From: Branchiostoma floridae
Lineage: Eukaryota; Chordata; Leptocardii; Amphioxiformes; Branchiostomatidae
Assembly: GCF_000003815.2 (NCBI RefSeq)
Contig: NC_049995.1
Coordinates: 4,717,845 to 4,781,844, forward strand
Direction of reading: 5' to 3'
Length of the DNA stretch: 64,000 nt
Shown: positions 11,801 to 22,600 of the stretch, one piece after another
Position numbering within the stretch: position 1 is the first letter of the stretch
Layout: each line of letters opens with the position of its first letter
Position numbers and translations under genes: made by a program
The notes under the pieces: generated by a model
Seen by the model: the letters and a program-made list of their open reading frames with translations, nothing else
What the model was told of the DNA's origin: nothing
Databases searched by the model: none

Positions 11801-14800
11801 TATACCCAGTGTTACAGGTACAAGTAGCATCCAGGCTAGGGGCGGGGTTGTCTGTACAGGTGGCCTTGGCGTGACAAGGGTTAAGCTGACAGGCATCGAT
11901 GTCTGTAGTTTGGACAAAGAGAAATGATAAAATACATGTACTATCACTATGAAATTCTACACCATGAAATCAAAACATATGCCATTGCATATTCATCATC
12001 ACGACAAGACTCTACTTCTCCAAATGACCCTGTCTTTTATAGACTTTTCACAATTGTATAAAATATTTTTAATCATGGTGAAATCTATAGGCTTAGGAGG
12101 TCAACGAAAAGACAATTTGATACCTGAACATCCAGATCCCGTACGGAGACCATTTCCTGTATAGCCACTTGTACAGGTACAAGTAGCATCCAGGCTAGGG
12201 GCGGGTTTGTCTTTACAGGTGGCCTTAGCGTGACAAGGGTTAAGCTGACAGGCATCGATGTCTGTAGTTGGGACAAAGAGAAATGATTAAATACATATGC
12301 ATGTACTATCACTATGAAGTTCTACATCATGAAATCAAAACATATGCCATTGCATATTCATCATCATGACAAGACTTTAATTTATATTCTGCTTCTCCGA
12401 GTGACTCTGTCTTTTATAGTTTTACACAATTGTAATGTTTTTGATTATGGTGAAATCTAAAGGCTTAGCAGGTCAAAGAAAAGACAATTTGATACCTGAA
12501 CATCCAGATCCCGTACGGAGACCATCTCCTGTATAGCCACTTGTACAGGTACAAGTCGCGTCCAGGGCAGGGGCAGGGTTGTCTTTGCAGGTGGCCTTGG
12601 TATCACAAGGGATAGACAGGCAGACATCCATATCTATAGGTGACAGACGGACAGAGGAAAAAATAAGCTAGTACATGGTGTGGACTGCGCATGCAAAATG
12701 TTATGCATAGTGAGTAAATTGTTGAGGCTCTAAGACATCATTGAAATGATCCCATCTGGACGGACAAGGTATCAAGCATAGTCTGGACAAAAACTGTTTT
12801 AAAGGGCTTTCATCTTTGACCTCTCGCATGCGCGACTCAAACGTTGAACTGACTTATTGTCATTGATTACAGTCCGCAGCATTAAAAAAATTTTAAATGA
12901 AAATCATTACTAAATGTCAGTTTTGTAAAAGGGCTTCTTTAAAACTCACCTGAACAGCCAGTACCACTGATGAAACCATCTCCCGTATACCCAGTCATGC
13001 AGGTACAAGTCGCACGAAGAGCCGGACCGGCGGTGTTGGTACAGGCGGCCTTTGCGTCACATGGACTAGCCAAGCAGCTACCTATTCATGAAAAACTATC
13101 GTTACGACTAACCAGCTAGATTACAAAGTGTATAGCTAAACTAAAGATTTACCGGAAAAAGGAATGAGTTTGAGATGATTGGAATTGCAGATTGTTTTTA
13201 TCGTTTTTTTAGCACAACCGAAGATCCTGTTATTCCAATGTGCTTTTTAGGATCCGTATAATATTGTATATCTATAAAAGTCACTTGAGATATAGTAGCA
13301 TTGAAGCCTTCTACAGCTTCATAAATTTAATATCATACCCGTATTTCTTGCTACATATGTTGTAAAGCATATACTACAAATACGTGAACCGTTGTATTGT
13401 TTGAATGTTTCTAGAATAATCGTTAAGAACTTATAATCATGATAAATGTTGGGAGCTTAAAATTAAGAAGCTACCTGTATGTTATTCAAATCATCCCCGG
13501 GCACAACTTCAATCATCGCACTGCTTATGCTTTGTAGTCGGTACACGTAAACGGATATGAAAGAGAGGTGGCTCAAGACAATCAGTCCCTTATAAAGCTT
13601 TGTTGATAACTCCATGAAAATGGTAATAATATTGTTTTGTGTGTGCATGTGTCTATCTGTGCGTGTGTCTGTCTGTTTGTCTCCATGGATATGTGTGTGT
13701 TGGTGTTGGTGTTTCCGGAATTTTGCAGTCAGCATAACTCAAGACCACTAAATAGATTACGATGATATTTTGTAAGTAAGTAGGTGTTGAAAAGGCAAAA
13801 GATAACGCCAATTTTTGGCCCCCTAGTATGTGACCTGGGTACTGCAGCAGAACTTCCCTTTTTTGTATCTTTTGGCCTTGACATTCTATGATCTTGATGT
13901 TTTGGTAACTTATGATGTAAGGAAGAAGTGATGCATGTTTGGGCCCTCTAGCAGCTTGTTATAGTTATGCAAAGGAAAAGATTTTGCAGTTTGAATTATA
14001 ATCTTACCTTCGACAAGGGAGACAAGTTCCCACATGCGTTCCAGCTGCATTTTTCCTTTCTTTAAGACTTGCTCCAGGTGACCTTCAACGTCTTGAAGAT
14101 GATGCAATCGGGTCCAATCAGAAGAGTTTTGGGTCCTCCCAAAGAGCTCATACCAACGTCTGGAAAATTAAAGGCTTAGAATGAACTTCACGATGTCACA
14201 TAGAGGCCGCCATGTTGATTTGATTATATGGATGACATCCTCTGAGAACCCCAAAACTGACACGAGTGTGCAAACAAAAGAAACTTAGGCCGAAAAAAAG
14301 TTGTCTTTATTATGAAATCTAGGCAACGAAGGTTGAACACATGATTGAACACACAGAGTATGGTATACGAAATGATGAATTCTTCATTTTTGTTCTTTCA
14401 AATCTTATTCTTTGACATTGGAATCGACGTTAGCATTTTATGACATTAGTGCCCCTTTTTCGATTTGTTTGCAATCTTTGGCAGATATAAATTTGCTCAT
14501 TTTACACAGCTGCTTCATTTGTACGATTTACAATATGGTTGATTTTTTAAACGGATGAAAATTGATGCACGCGCAGATCAATATGATTAAATCAACATAG
14601 ACTATCAGGTAACTAGTCACAATCTTATATCAACTTGAAATAATCACAAAGATAAAAACTACAAGAAAATAGGAGAGATGTATATTTTAAAAATTTGAAT
14701 GTGGAACTACCTTCGCGGGAATACCTATACGAAACAGCAGCATTATGCAGATAAAGTCTGAAAAATTAATAAATAAATTGATAGTAGAATAGTAAAATAT

Positions 14801-15074
14801 ATAGATTGATCAGAAGAAGGTAGATAGATGAATGCAGGTACAAAATTTATTTACATATATAGATAAATTGCTGTTGTGCACAGTACATGCATTTCTTCAT
14901 TCATGCAATGAGGTTCAGTCATAATACTCACGCCTGTTTGAAGATGTAAACAGTATCAACAGCATTGGACTTCTTTGGAGCTTCAGATGACGATTGTTGG
15001 CCACAAGTTTCACCCAAGAGACAGAGAGCCATAACGATCCAAAGGACGAGGACATTCGAGCTGGGACCAGCCAT
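8513..15074 (-). CDS. secreted mosaic protein: six EGF repeats, C-type lectin domain, C-terminal Cys domain
   Basis: Ten exons join in phase: 15074-14932, 14159-14008, 13081-12950, 12633-12496, 12261-12124, 11902-11765, 11662-11525, 11337-11200, 10317-9943 and 8850-8513, giving 609 codons plus stop. Layout: signal peptide 1-25 (hydrophobic LVLWIVMALCLL, cleavage near CG/QQ), a charged helical segment 48-98, EGF repeats 99-372 with six cysteines each, C-type lectin domain about 373-497 with EPN at 459-461 and WED at 480-482, and a four-cysteine domain 498-609. EPN lectins usually bind mannose-type sugars through calcium; binding here is inferred. The protein is probably secreted and may act in recognition or matrix adhesion. 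The last acceptor (CCAAAG) is the least certain junction. Exact orthology is unknown. Confidence 0.85.
9464..9600 (-). mobile_element. LINE 3' tail in lectin intron
   Basis: Read on the minus strand, sequence ending GAGCAATAAAATTCATTCAT has the AATAAA plus (ATTC)n tail typical of CR1/L2-type non-LTR retrotransposons. Only the 3' end is present, as expected for 5'-truncated insertions. The upstream limit is approximate. Confidence 0.5.
9943..10317 (-). CDS. lectin gene exon: C-type lectin-like domain
   Basis: One 375-nt exon holds the whole fold: the opening CQPGF and ACYKHF, RTCFANGGLLA, the WIGL core, NWNPTEPNGGGYENC with the EPN calcium/sugar motif, and the closing WEDWPC and FTCQ. Six cysteines are present, the long-form arrangement. 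The usual WND triplet is WED, which keeps an acidic ligand but changes the Asn, so calcium binding is likely but unproven. Confidence 0.9.
10370..10770 (+). repeat. dispersed repeat R2
   Basis: A (GTCTGT)-rich start is followed by CAGCATAACTC, GATATTTGGTATGTGGGTAG and TTGGTACTGCAGCAGAA. The same ordered blocks occur at 13600-13965, near 39385-39560 (reverse) and at 53125-53440. It has no coding content. Confidence 0.65.
11200..13081 (-). CDS. lectin gene: six tandem EGF-like exons
   Basis: Exons 13081-12950 (132 nt) and 12633-12496, 12261-12124, 11902-11765, 11662-11525 and 11337-11200 (138 nt each) encode one EGF repeat apiece, all phase 1-1. The repeats begin D[MI]DAC (except the first) and end GSGCS or GTGCS, with six cysteines. 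The DxDxC start resembles calcium-binding EGF modules, but the beta-hydroxylation site is not obvious. Introns flanking repeats 2-4 are near copies of each other, indicating recent segmental duplication of exon plus intron. Confidence 0.9.
13600..13965 (+). repeat. dispersed repeat R2 in lectin intron
   Basis: Same ordered blocks as the copy near 10370: GT-rich lead, CAGCATAACTCAAGACC, GATGATATTTTGTAAG, GGCCCCCTAG and GGTACTGCAGCAGAACTTCC. Confidence 0.65.
14008..15074 (-). CDS. lectin gene exons 1-2: signal peptide and helical segment
   Basis: Exon 1 (15074-14932) starts at the first ATG of a classic signal peptide, MAGPSSNVLVLWIVMALCLL, and ends phase 2 at GTGAGT. Exon 2 (14159-14008) follows with the correct phase and encodes WYELFGRTQNSSDW, with a possible N-glycosylation site (NSS), then a charged helical stretch (EGHLEQVLKKGKMQLERMWE) that might form a short coiled coil for oligomerisation. 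Confidence 0.8.
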
Positions 15075-16560
15075 GTCGCAGCTAAAATGTTAACTTTACA
15101 GCCATTGGGTGTCCAGTACACAGACTATTACATTTTTGTATGTAAGCACCTTTCTGATCAAAGAAGTAAAGGTATTGCCCATTGAAGGCCACTCGCTGTT
15201 ACGGCATCTTTATGACTCATACATGAAGGACTGTGTTAAATGCTGGTTGAGGTCGTTTGAGGTGTTTAGGCAGACCGATTGTTTGAACTATTATTTTTCA
15301 TGTTTAATTAAAGACGTAAGACGTACAATATAACAACGCAAGCTTTTAATTCAGTCTAGCAATACGTAGACATTTCGAATCAAATCAAAATATACTTGCT
15401 TGCTACATGATTGCCTGTACGCTTACACTCACAACTGGTGATTAAAAAAATCTTTACATGTATGTTTACCAGTGCTCTCAATGTAGACACACGGTGTAAA
15501 CAGTTATCCAAGGACAACCTGTTTGTACGTATAATGACAGCCACAGACAACATTGTACAACAAAAACTCTGTGAGTTCGTATACACATGTTTTAAGAAAA
15601 GGAAAGAGGCATGTAAGCGATAGATATAGGGATAGCATAGCCCCTGATGTTTCGTTTATCTAATCGCTCACTTGTAACACCATATGTAATAGTACCAAAA
15701 AAGCCTTTAGTATCCCATGTAACTGCATTCACGGACAACATGCAAATAAACATGCAAATAACACATTGTATCCTTTACAGTTGTTGTGCAATAAAGTTCT
15801 ACTATGTAGGTAATAAATATCATTCATTCATTTATCCCATAATGTCTAACCTGAATCAGTGTATCTTTAATTAGTTACAATTAAGAAAAATGTAGCACTT
15901 CCAATTTTGATAGTGACCTAACCATTCGCTAGGAACCGCCTAGAATGGTTGAGGATTGCAAAAACTGGCTACACTTTAGTTTTCAAGTTGTCGACTTTTG
16001 TTTGTACAATTGTGTATGGACGTACGATTAACGTTACGACTTTGTAGTTATTTACAACAAGGTTTAGTCTATAACTAGTTACACTTCTCATGTGCAGGCA
16101 TTTATGCATTTCTCCGCAACAATGATTTTTAAAACATGTCGGCATTTGGACCCCTGTTGGAGAATGAACCCGTCCCGTTATTGTACAGTAACATAATGTG
16201 TTCCTTTTTAATAAATGTCTTATTTACACCACCCTCTTCTGAAGCTTAGTAACGATCGCATTATTGACCTGATAATAAGCATTTACTTTTCATTTGACAA
16301 AGAGAATTTTTAGGCAAAACTGGAACACAATCCAATCGGTGTCATAAAGTACTTAGTATTATGAAAAGGGCTTTTATGGGGTTATTCAGCTTTGAGTTAT
16401 TGATTCTTATGTCATTCAAAAAGCAAGACATTGAATATGTACATTTTTGAGCCAAGGTATATAATATTTGTTGTTTGAGTGGTCAACGGACAATGCATTC
16501 GAGCTGGAAACAATTTAAAAGTTCCCGGTCACCGCCAGACCCCATGTAGTGCATTTTGAT
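15075..16560. other. intergenic region between lectin gene and DLAT
   Basis: The two genes are divergent, so this 1.5 kb holds both promoters. No recognisable coding exon. A LINE-like tail (GCAATAAAGTTC ... ATTCATTCATT) lies around 15785-15835. Confidence 0.4.
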
Positions 16561-16564
16561 AGTG

Positions 16565-16581
16565 AGGTCATCGCGAGGTCA
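16565..16581 (+). promoter_or_regulatory. perfect DR5 nuclear-receptor element upstream of DLAT
   Basis: AGGTCA-TCGCG-AGGTCA: two perfect half-sites as a direct repeat with 5-base spacing, 60 bases before the DLAT start codon. DR5 is the classical RAR/RXR arrangement. Binding is inferred from sequence only. Confidence 0.5.
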
Positions 16582-16607
16582 TATGTAGCCAGAACGAGGC
16601 TGAGTGT

Positions 16608-16618
16608 CCGCCATCTTG
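16608..16618 (-). promoter_or_regulatory. YY1-like motif upstream of DLAT
   Basis: CCGCCATCTTG, the complement of CAAGATGGCGG, matches the YY1 core that is frequent near transcription starts of housekeeping and mitochondrial genes. It sits 22 bases before the ATG. Confidence 0.4.
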
Positions 16619-16640
16619 TCGGCTGTTCCTCTCGGCTGCC

Positions 16641-19600
16641 ATGTTGCGATCTGCCGCCCAACTCCGCTGCTGTTTACGGCGGTTTCCGGGGGTCAAGCTC
16701 GCCCCCGGGACGGGACAGGGCTCGAGCAGGACCGTCGGGGTGCGATGCGGCTGTTCGGCGGCTCACATCGCCGCTCGATCCCGGTAAGTCGTCCGTCAAA
16801 GTACGGTGACCTCGCAGAGACAGATTGGGTATGCCCCCTCTCCCCCCCTAAAATTAGGGGAAGAGGAAAAAGAATTTTCTTACAAACCACAAATTGTCAC
16901 TTTACAAAAGACATACTGCATAAATGTAGCTGCTAGTCACAGATAATATTTTTTGAAAATAGCTTTCAGTTTTGCAAACAGACACAGTTAGCGTTCAAAC
17001 CTACCATATAATAATTTTTGCCCCTCCCCTTCGTTTGGTATACTCAACAAATGTACTGTTAAAAACTGAGCTATTAACAGTATTAACGTAATTATGTAGA
17101 CAGAATTTATGAAGATAAGAATCCTAAAGCTTTTGATTTAGTTGTTTCTTTTGATTCACACACAAAAAAGTAACATGAAATATTCAACATTTTTATGTGC
17201 CAAAAGTAGGTCACTGTTGCTTATAGCAACCCTTGATATTTTGTAGTCACCCTTTGGCTTTAGCTTTGCTTGCTCATGGCCTTACCTTAGACCTTAGACC
17301 CTCCCGCAACACTGTTGCATTGGTCGACTCGTCGAGCATACTTCCTCCAAAGGTTGCGGTCTTGAACAGCTACTGCCATGCTTCCCATGCTGTTTAGCCC
17401 CATTTTCCTTCCATCATCTAAGATTGTCCGTCTTAGTGTAGTTTTTGGCCTGCCCCTGGGGCGGGTGCCCTTAGGGGCCCATGACATAGCTGTTTTTGTT
17501 GTTCTTCTGTCGGAAAGGCGCCATCCATGCCCAACAAATCTCAATCTTCTTTTTCTGACTGTCTCACTGGCTAAAGGCACCTTAGCTCTTTGCATGAGCT
17601 CCTCGTTTGTGACGTGGTCACGCCAGGAGATGCCTAGGATTGTCCTAAGGCATTTACGTTGGAAGGTATCGAGTGATTTTGTTTGCTTGCTCATGGCAGT
17701 ACCATATTTATGATAGTGTATGACATTTGTCTTTAAAATGACATCTATATTATAAGGTAGTAGCCATGCATATTATAGGAAGGGGTCACCATAAAAAACA
17801 TGTTACTGAAAAATCACCACAAAAGATTCAAGAGTAGCACTAAGAAGCACAAGAATTCTAACATCCTGCAAAAGATGGACCACTGTTTTAACATGCTTTT
17901 GTTTTAATGCCATGTTTAGAGCAACTTTGACATCAGTAAAGCCTCAAGATGGAAGAATGGTCTTCCTTATGCAGAGAAGACTCTATTCTTCAGATGGTAT
18001 GTCTTATCCAATTTCTTGTAATTATTTTATCTAAGACGTAAGATTTGATTATCTTTGTACATATAAGTGTAGTTAAAACGTACAGTGATTTTTCTATCGT
18101 TCCAAATTATCACGTTTTGACATTGTTGAACATTTCCAACTGTATTTTCTCCCAACCCCAGGCCTCCCAGCTCACCACAAGGTGGTCCTACCAGCACTGT
18201 CTCCAACAATGGAGATGGGTACCATTGTGAGTTGGGAGAAACAAGTTGGTGATCAGCTGAACGAGGGAGACTTGCTGGCAGAAATCGAGACGGACAAGGC
18301 TACCATGGGGTTTGAGACACCAGAGGAGGGGTATCTGGCCAGGATATTCATAGAGGCCGGAGAGAAAGACATACCCATAGGGAAGGTACATATATGCGGA
18401 AGTCATATTTGTGGATATACTACATTTACTGTACTAATCAGGAGTAGGTACATTGTACACAAGTGACCACCTCTACATATATACAGAAGTCTAATTGTCG
18501 CTTAGAGCTTGAATTTTATGTACTGTAATAATCAGGTTTCAGAGTATATATACAGTCAGTCAAACCTGTACAAGTTGCCACCTCTACAAATAACCCCTAG
18601 CTAATGACAACTACTTTTTACGACTAATTTTTCCCCATGCACAAAAGCATTTTCCTACTTAAACCAGATTTTATTGGTCCCTTGGCTTGACTGGTCATCT
18701 TGGACAGGTTTGACTTTTGAACTCTATTTTTGTCATCTGCAATATGACAATGTGCCTGAATCATGTAGATGTCCAACCCTCTTCAGTGTACTAGTACTTA
18801 TATTAGTAAACACTAGCCTGATTAAATCTCGCTTATAGCAGCCCGCCAAACATCCGCCGCCCCCCTAGAAGGGGAGGGGCCAGTTACAGCCTGGACAGCA
18901 GAGTTTGTGTTACACAAACTAACTTACTAAGTAAACACATGTTTGTGTTTTGTTTTGTTTAGCTGCTGTGCATCATTGTTGAGAACGAGGACGACATTGC
19001 AAAGTTCAAGGAATGGATTCCGCCAGCTGATGCTGAATCGGCGGAAAAACCGCTACCAAAACCAGTCTCTGAATCGGTAAGACTTGTCAAAGGAAGAAAA
19101 ATAGATTACACTTCACTGTGATCAAATTTACTTTCAAAATTTAAAGTTTGCTTATTCTGTTGAGAATTTGAATGCACTGTCAATCTTTAAACTTAGGTAC
19201 TAGTTTTATAATCATAGATTTTGTGGTGAAATTTATCTAGCTCAAATTTATGACACAGCAAATATTTCTCCCATTTTTGACTACTGTACTGCAGAATTCT
19301 TTAAGCCACGAATAAAAAAACACACAAAAAATTGTTTTTCCTCCTACGAGGAAAGAAAACTACCCCAAAAGTCATGTTTGAGTGTAAACCTGTTGGGAAA
19401 GTAGACAAATTTGCAGTAATATTTCAAGTTGAAATTGTTTATGTTTATCATACAGCCCTCGCCACCTCCACCAGCAGCAGCAGCCCCACCCCCTCCTCCC
19501 CCACCCCCCGTGGCAGCCATGTCCCCTCCCCCCACTCCAGCGGCACCACCCCCCACCCCAGGAGCTCGGGTCTTTGCCAGTCCACTGGCCAAGAAGCTTG

Positions 19601-22600
19601 CAGCAGACAAGGGCATCGACCTTTCTGTGAGTATCTGATACAGTGTTTTCTAGCTTTATCATTATTTATGCTGAAGTAGCCATTTGGGACCAAATTTGCA
19701 TAGCTAATAATGTTGTGTAATAGGGAGAAGGTGGTCCCTTTATGTAGTTTATACATACTTATCCTAAGAACAGATTGTATTGTGTAAGGCTATATTAGGC
19801 TGTTTGCTACTGTATGTATGACAGAAATAAGACAATAAGCAACAAAAATTTCCTTTAGTAATGGTAATCAAGACGAAACGTTGAATGATATCATCTTATG
19901 TAATAATTATGTAATACTATGTTTCTTTTAGTTTTGTGTCCTCAGTATATATATAAATATTTGTTTATTTCTTTATTTGTTCCAACCCTAGAAGATAAGC
20001 TCTTATAGGGCTAAAGCTTCATAATCAAACAATCAACCAAAATTGATAGCAGAAAACTTTTAAAATCCCCCCCCCCCACCCCCCTTACAGATGGTGAGTG
20101 GTACAGGCCCCGGGGGAAGAATACGTTCCCAGGATATCGAGGCCTTCACACCTGCGGCTGCACCCGCGCCAGCTGTGGCACCTGCGGCACCCTCGGCGGC
20201 ACCTGTTGGCACGTTTGTGGACATCCCTCTCACCAACGTCAGGAAGGTATGCAGTAAGAAACATTTTCCATAGCAAAATTAAATATGTTGGTAGGGGGGG
20301 CAGGAAAACTTTTACATTAGAGAATGCAAATGCATAAATATATATGCAAGTACGTATAACAAGCCATAAACTATAAGAAGTAATTCATAAGCCATTAACT
20401 ACAAAAGATACATTGAAATTATCTGAAACATGGCAAACTGTAGTGTTAAGGATGCAAAAAAATTCATTTTTCTATATTAAGATCCACATGTGCTGTATTT
20501 TTTCTAAAATGTTTTTTGTATCTGTGTCCAGGTTATTGCCAGCCGACTACTACAGTCCAAGACCACTATCCCACACTACTATCTGTCTGTGGACATTAAC
20601 ATGGACAATGTTATAGCGTAAGTCTTCGAAAAAAGTTCTATTTATGTTATAGAACTGAAACAAATGTACATTGTAGTTTATCAATAGTTTCATGTCAAAG
20701 GTTGAAAGGGGTCTACAATTTTGATTATTGAATCACATGTTTTTATAATGATATATTTATTATATTTTCAAGTACAGTGAGACCTTTAGGACAATGTTGA
20801 GAAATAAGTTGTTACTGAAGCATTTCTGTTTTGTTATCTGTTGAAATGATTGAATGTAAAGTAATATTTGAGAATTATTTACCATGGCCAGTAAAAAAGC
20901 CCCTGTTAAAAAAGCTCTTTAGAAAGATTGTACATGTTGTAGTTCCTATCAGCATCCTTTTCCTATTGTGACTCTTTCTTTGAGAGTTACTTGTCATGTA
21001 CAATAAAGAAACTTAAGGTCCTCCTTAATTCCTTAGAAAGATTATAGTTTCTATCAATGCCCTTTTCTTATTGTTACTCTTTTTTCATCCTAAAGGCTTC
21101 GGAAGGAACTGAATGCCATTGTCGAGAAAGAAGATGTGAAGCTATCTGTCAATGACTTCATCATCAAGGCAGCAGCCCTGTCCTGTCTGAAAGTGCCGGA
21201 GTGCAACTCTTCCTGGATGGACTCTGTTATAAGACAGTAAGTATAGAAATGTACATGTAGCAAGTGTAGTGTGGTCACAACACAGTATTGCCCCCTAGTG
21301 ATTGTTGTCAGAACTGCACATGAATGCAGAGAATGGAAAACTTGTCTATGTCAGTTCTCATGATAAATGTATCTTTGCTGTCTTAACAGATACAACAAAG
21401 TGGATGTGAATGTAGCTGTGAGCACAGATTCTGGCCTCATCACACCTATTGTCTTCAATGCACACACAAAGGTTTGTACAATACAAATAACTTCTTACCC
21501 AAATTTGATATTTAATATGCCAAAGAGCAAGATGCATTGTTTTCTAGTCTCCAAGCAGACCCTACGGTGCCTTAGAAATAGTATCAAAGCTGGCCAGGGA
21601 CTTGGTATACCGGCCCAGGTCTCCAAGCAGACCCTACGGTGCCTTAGAAATAGTATCAAAGCTGGCCAGGGACTTGGTATACCGGCCCAGGGTCTGCCCT
21701 CAGTCGGGCTGATCTGACGCTATTAGCATCTATTTGTTGCCTATTAAACTGTGCTTGCCGAGTAGGTGTTAATTGCCCTCCCGGCCTGGGATGGCTCGTG
21801 CGCCCCTGCACCGTCTCACGGGAAGTCACGTCACGTCACGGGTCACCTACGATGACCGTTACCGGCAGATTTAAAATGCCGGCAACAATGGAGGCCAGAG
21901 TACGACGTGTTTTCCGCGATGTATGGGGATTCGAGCCGAAGAAAGCACAGCTCGATTCCATTTTGGCCACTCTGGAAGGCAAGGATGTCGTTGTCGGCAT
22001 CGCTACCGGTCAGGGGAAATCCCTATGCTACCAATGCAAGCCATAGTTGCTAGCCGGGAGCAAACATCTGGTCCTTGACGCAGTTTTTGCCGGACGAAAT
22101 TACAAAATCGCAGAACGAAATAGAAATAAACTTTCAGGAGACAGAAATGGCAGCGCGCTTGGCTTGTTGTGGTTCTTTCTACCGCATCCAAACATAACAG
22201 AGAGGATTACGATCAGGCGGCATGTTTTTAAAACTCATAACGTTAGTTTGGTGTTATTATATATGTATATCGAAATTTGTAGTTTGTTTGGCATTATTTT
22301 CAGACTTCAAATCGATTTTAAACTAAATATTTTATGTATTGTGGCGCTTGTTCTATTACGTTGCAATGCTGTCAAATTTTTCAATCCGGCGCCATTTGGC
22401 GCGAACCTACCGCTGGGAAGTGCGCGCTATCACTGACTTCGTCCAGTGTAAGTCGCTCGTAAAGTAATTAGCACTTGACAACAGGGTGGGGCAGCGACAC
22501 CATTGTTGAATAGAAACGCTCCACCCTGTTTCAGTGCAGGCAGACCTCCGGTGCCCGTTTGACTCCCTTAGCCGGCTATCTCCCTTTGGCCGGCTATACT

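Noticed and set aside
14708-14758. possible extra small exon between lectin exons 1 and 2
   Set aside because: It has AG and GT borders, but exon 1 joins exon 2 directly in the correct phase and inclusion would not keep a clean frame.
19344-19756. minus-strand Gly/Trp-rich open frames
   Set aside because: Antisense shadows of the proline-rich linker exon of DLAT.
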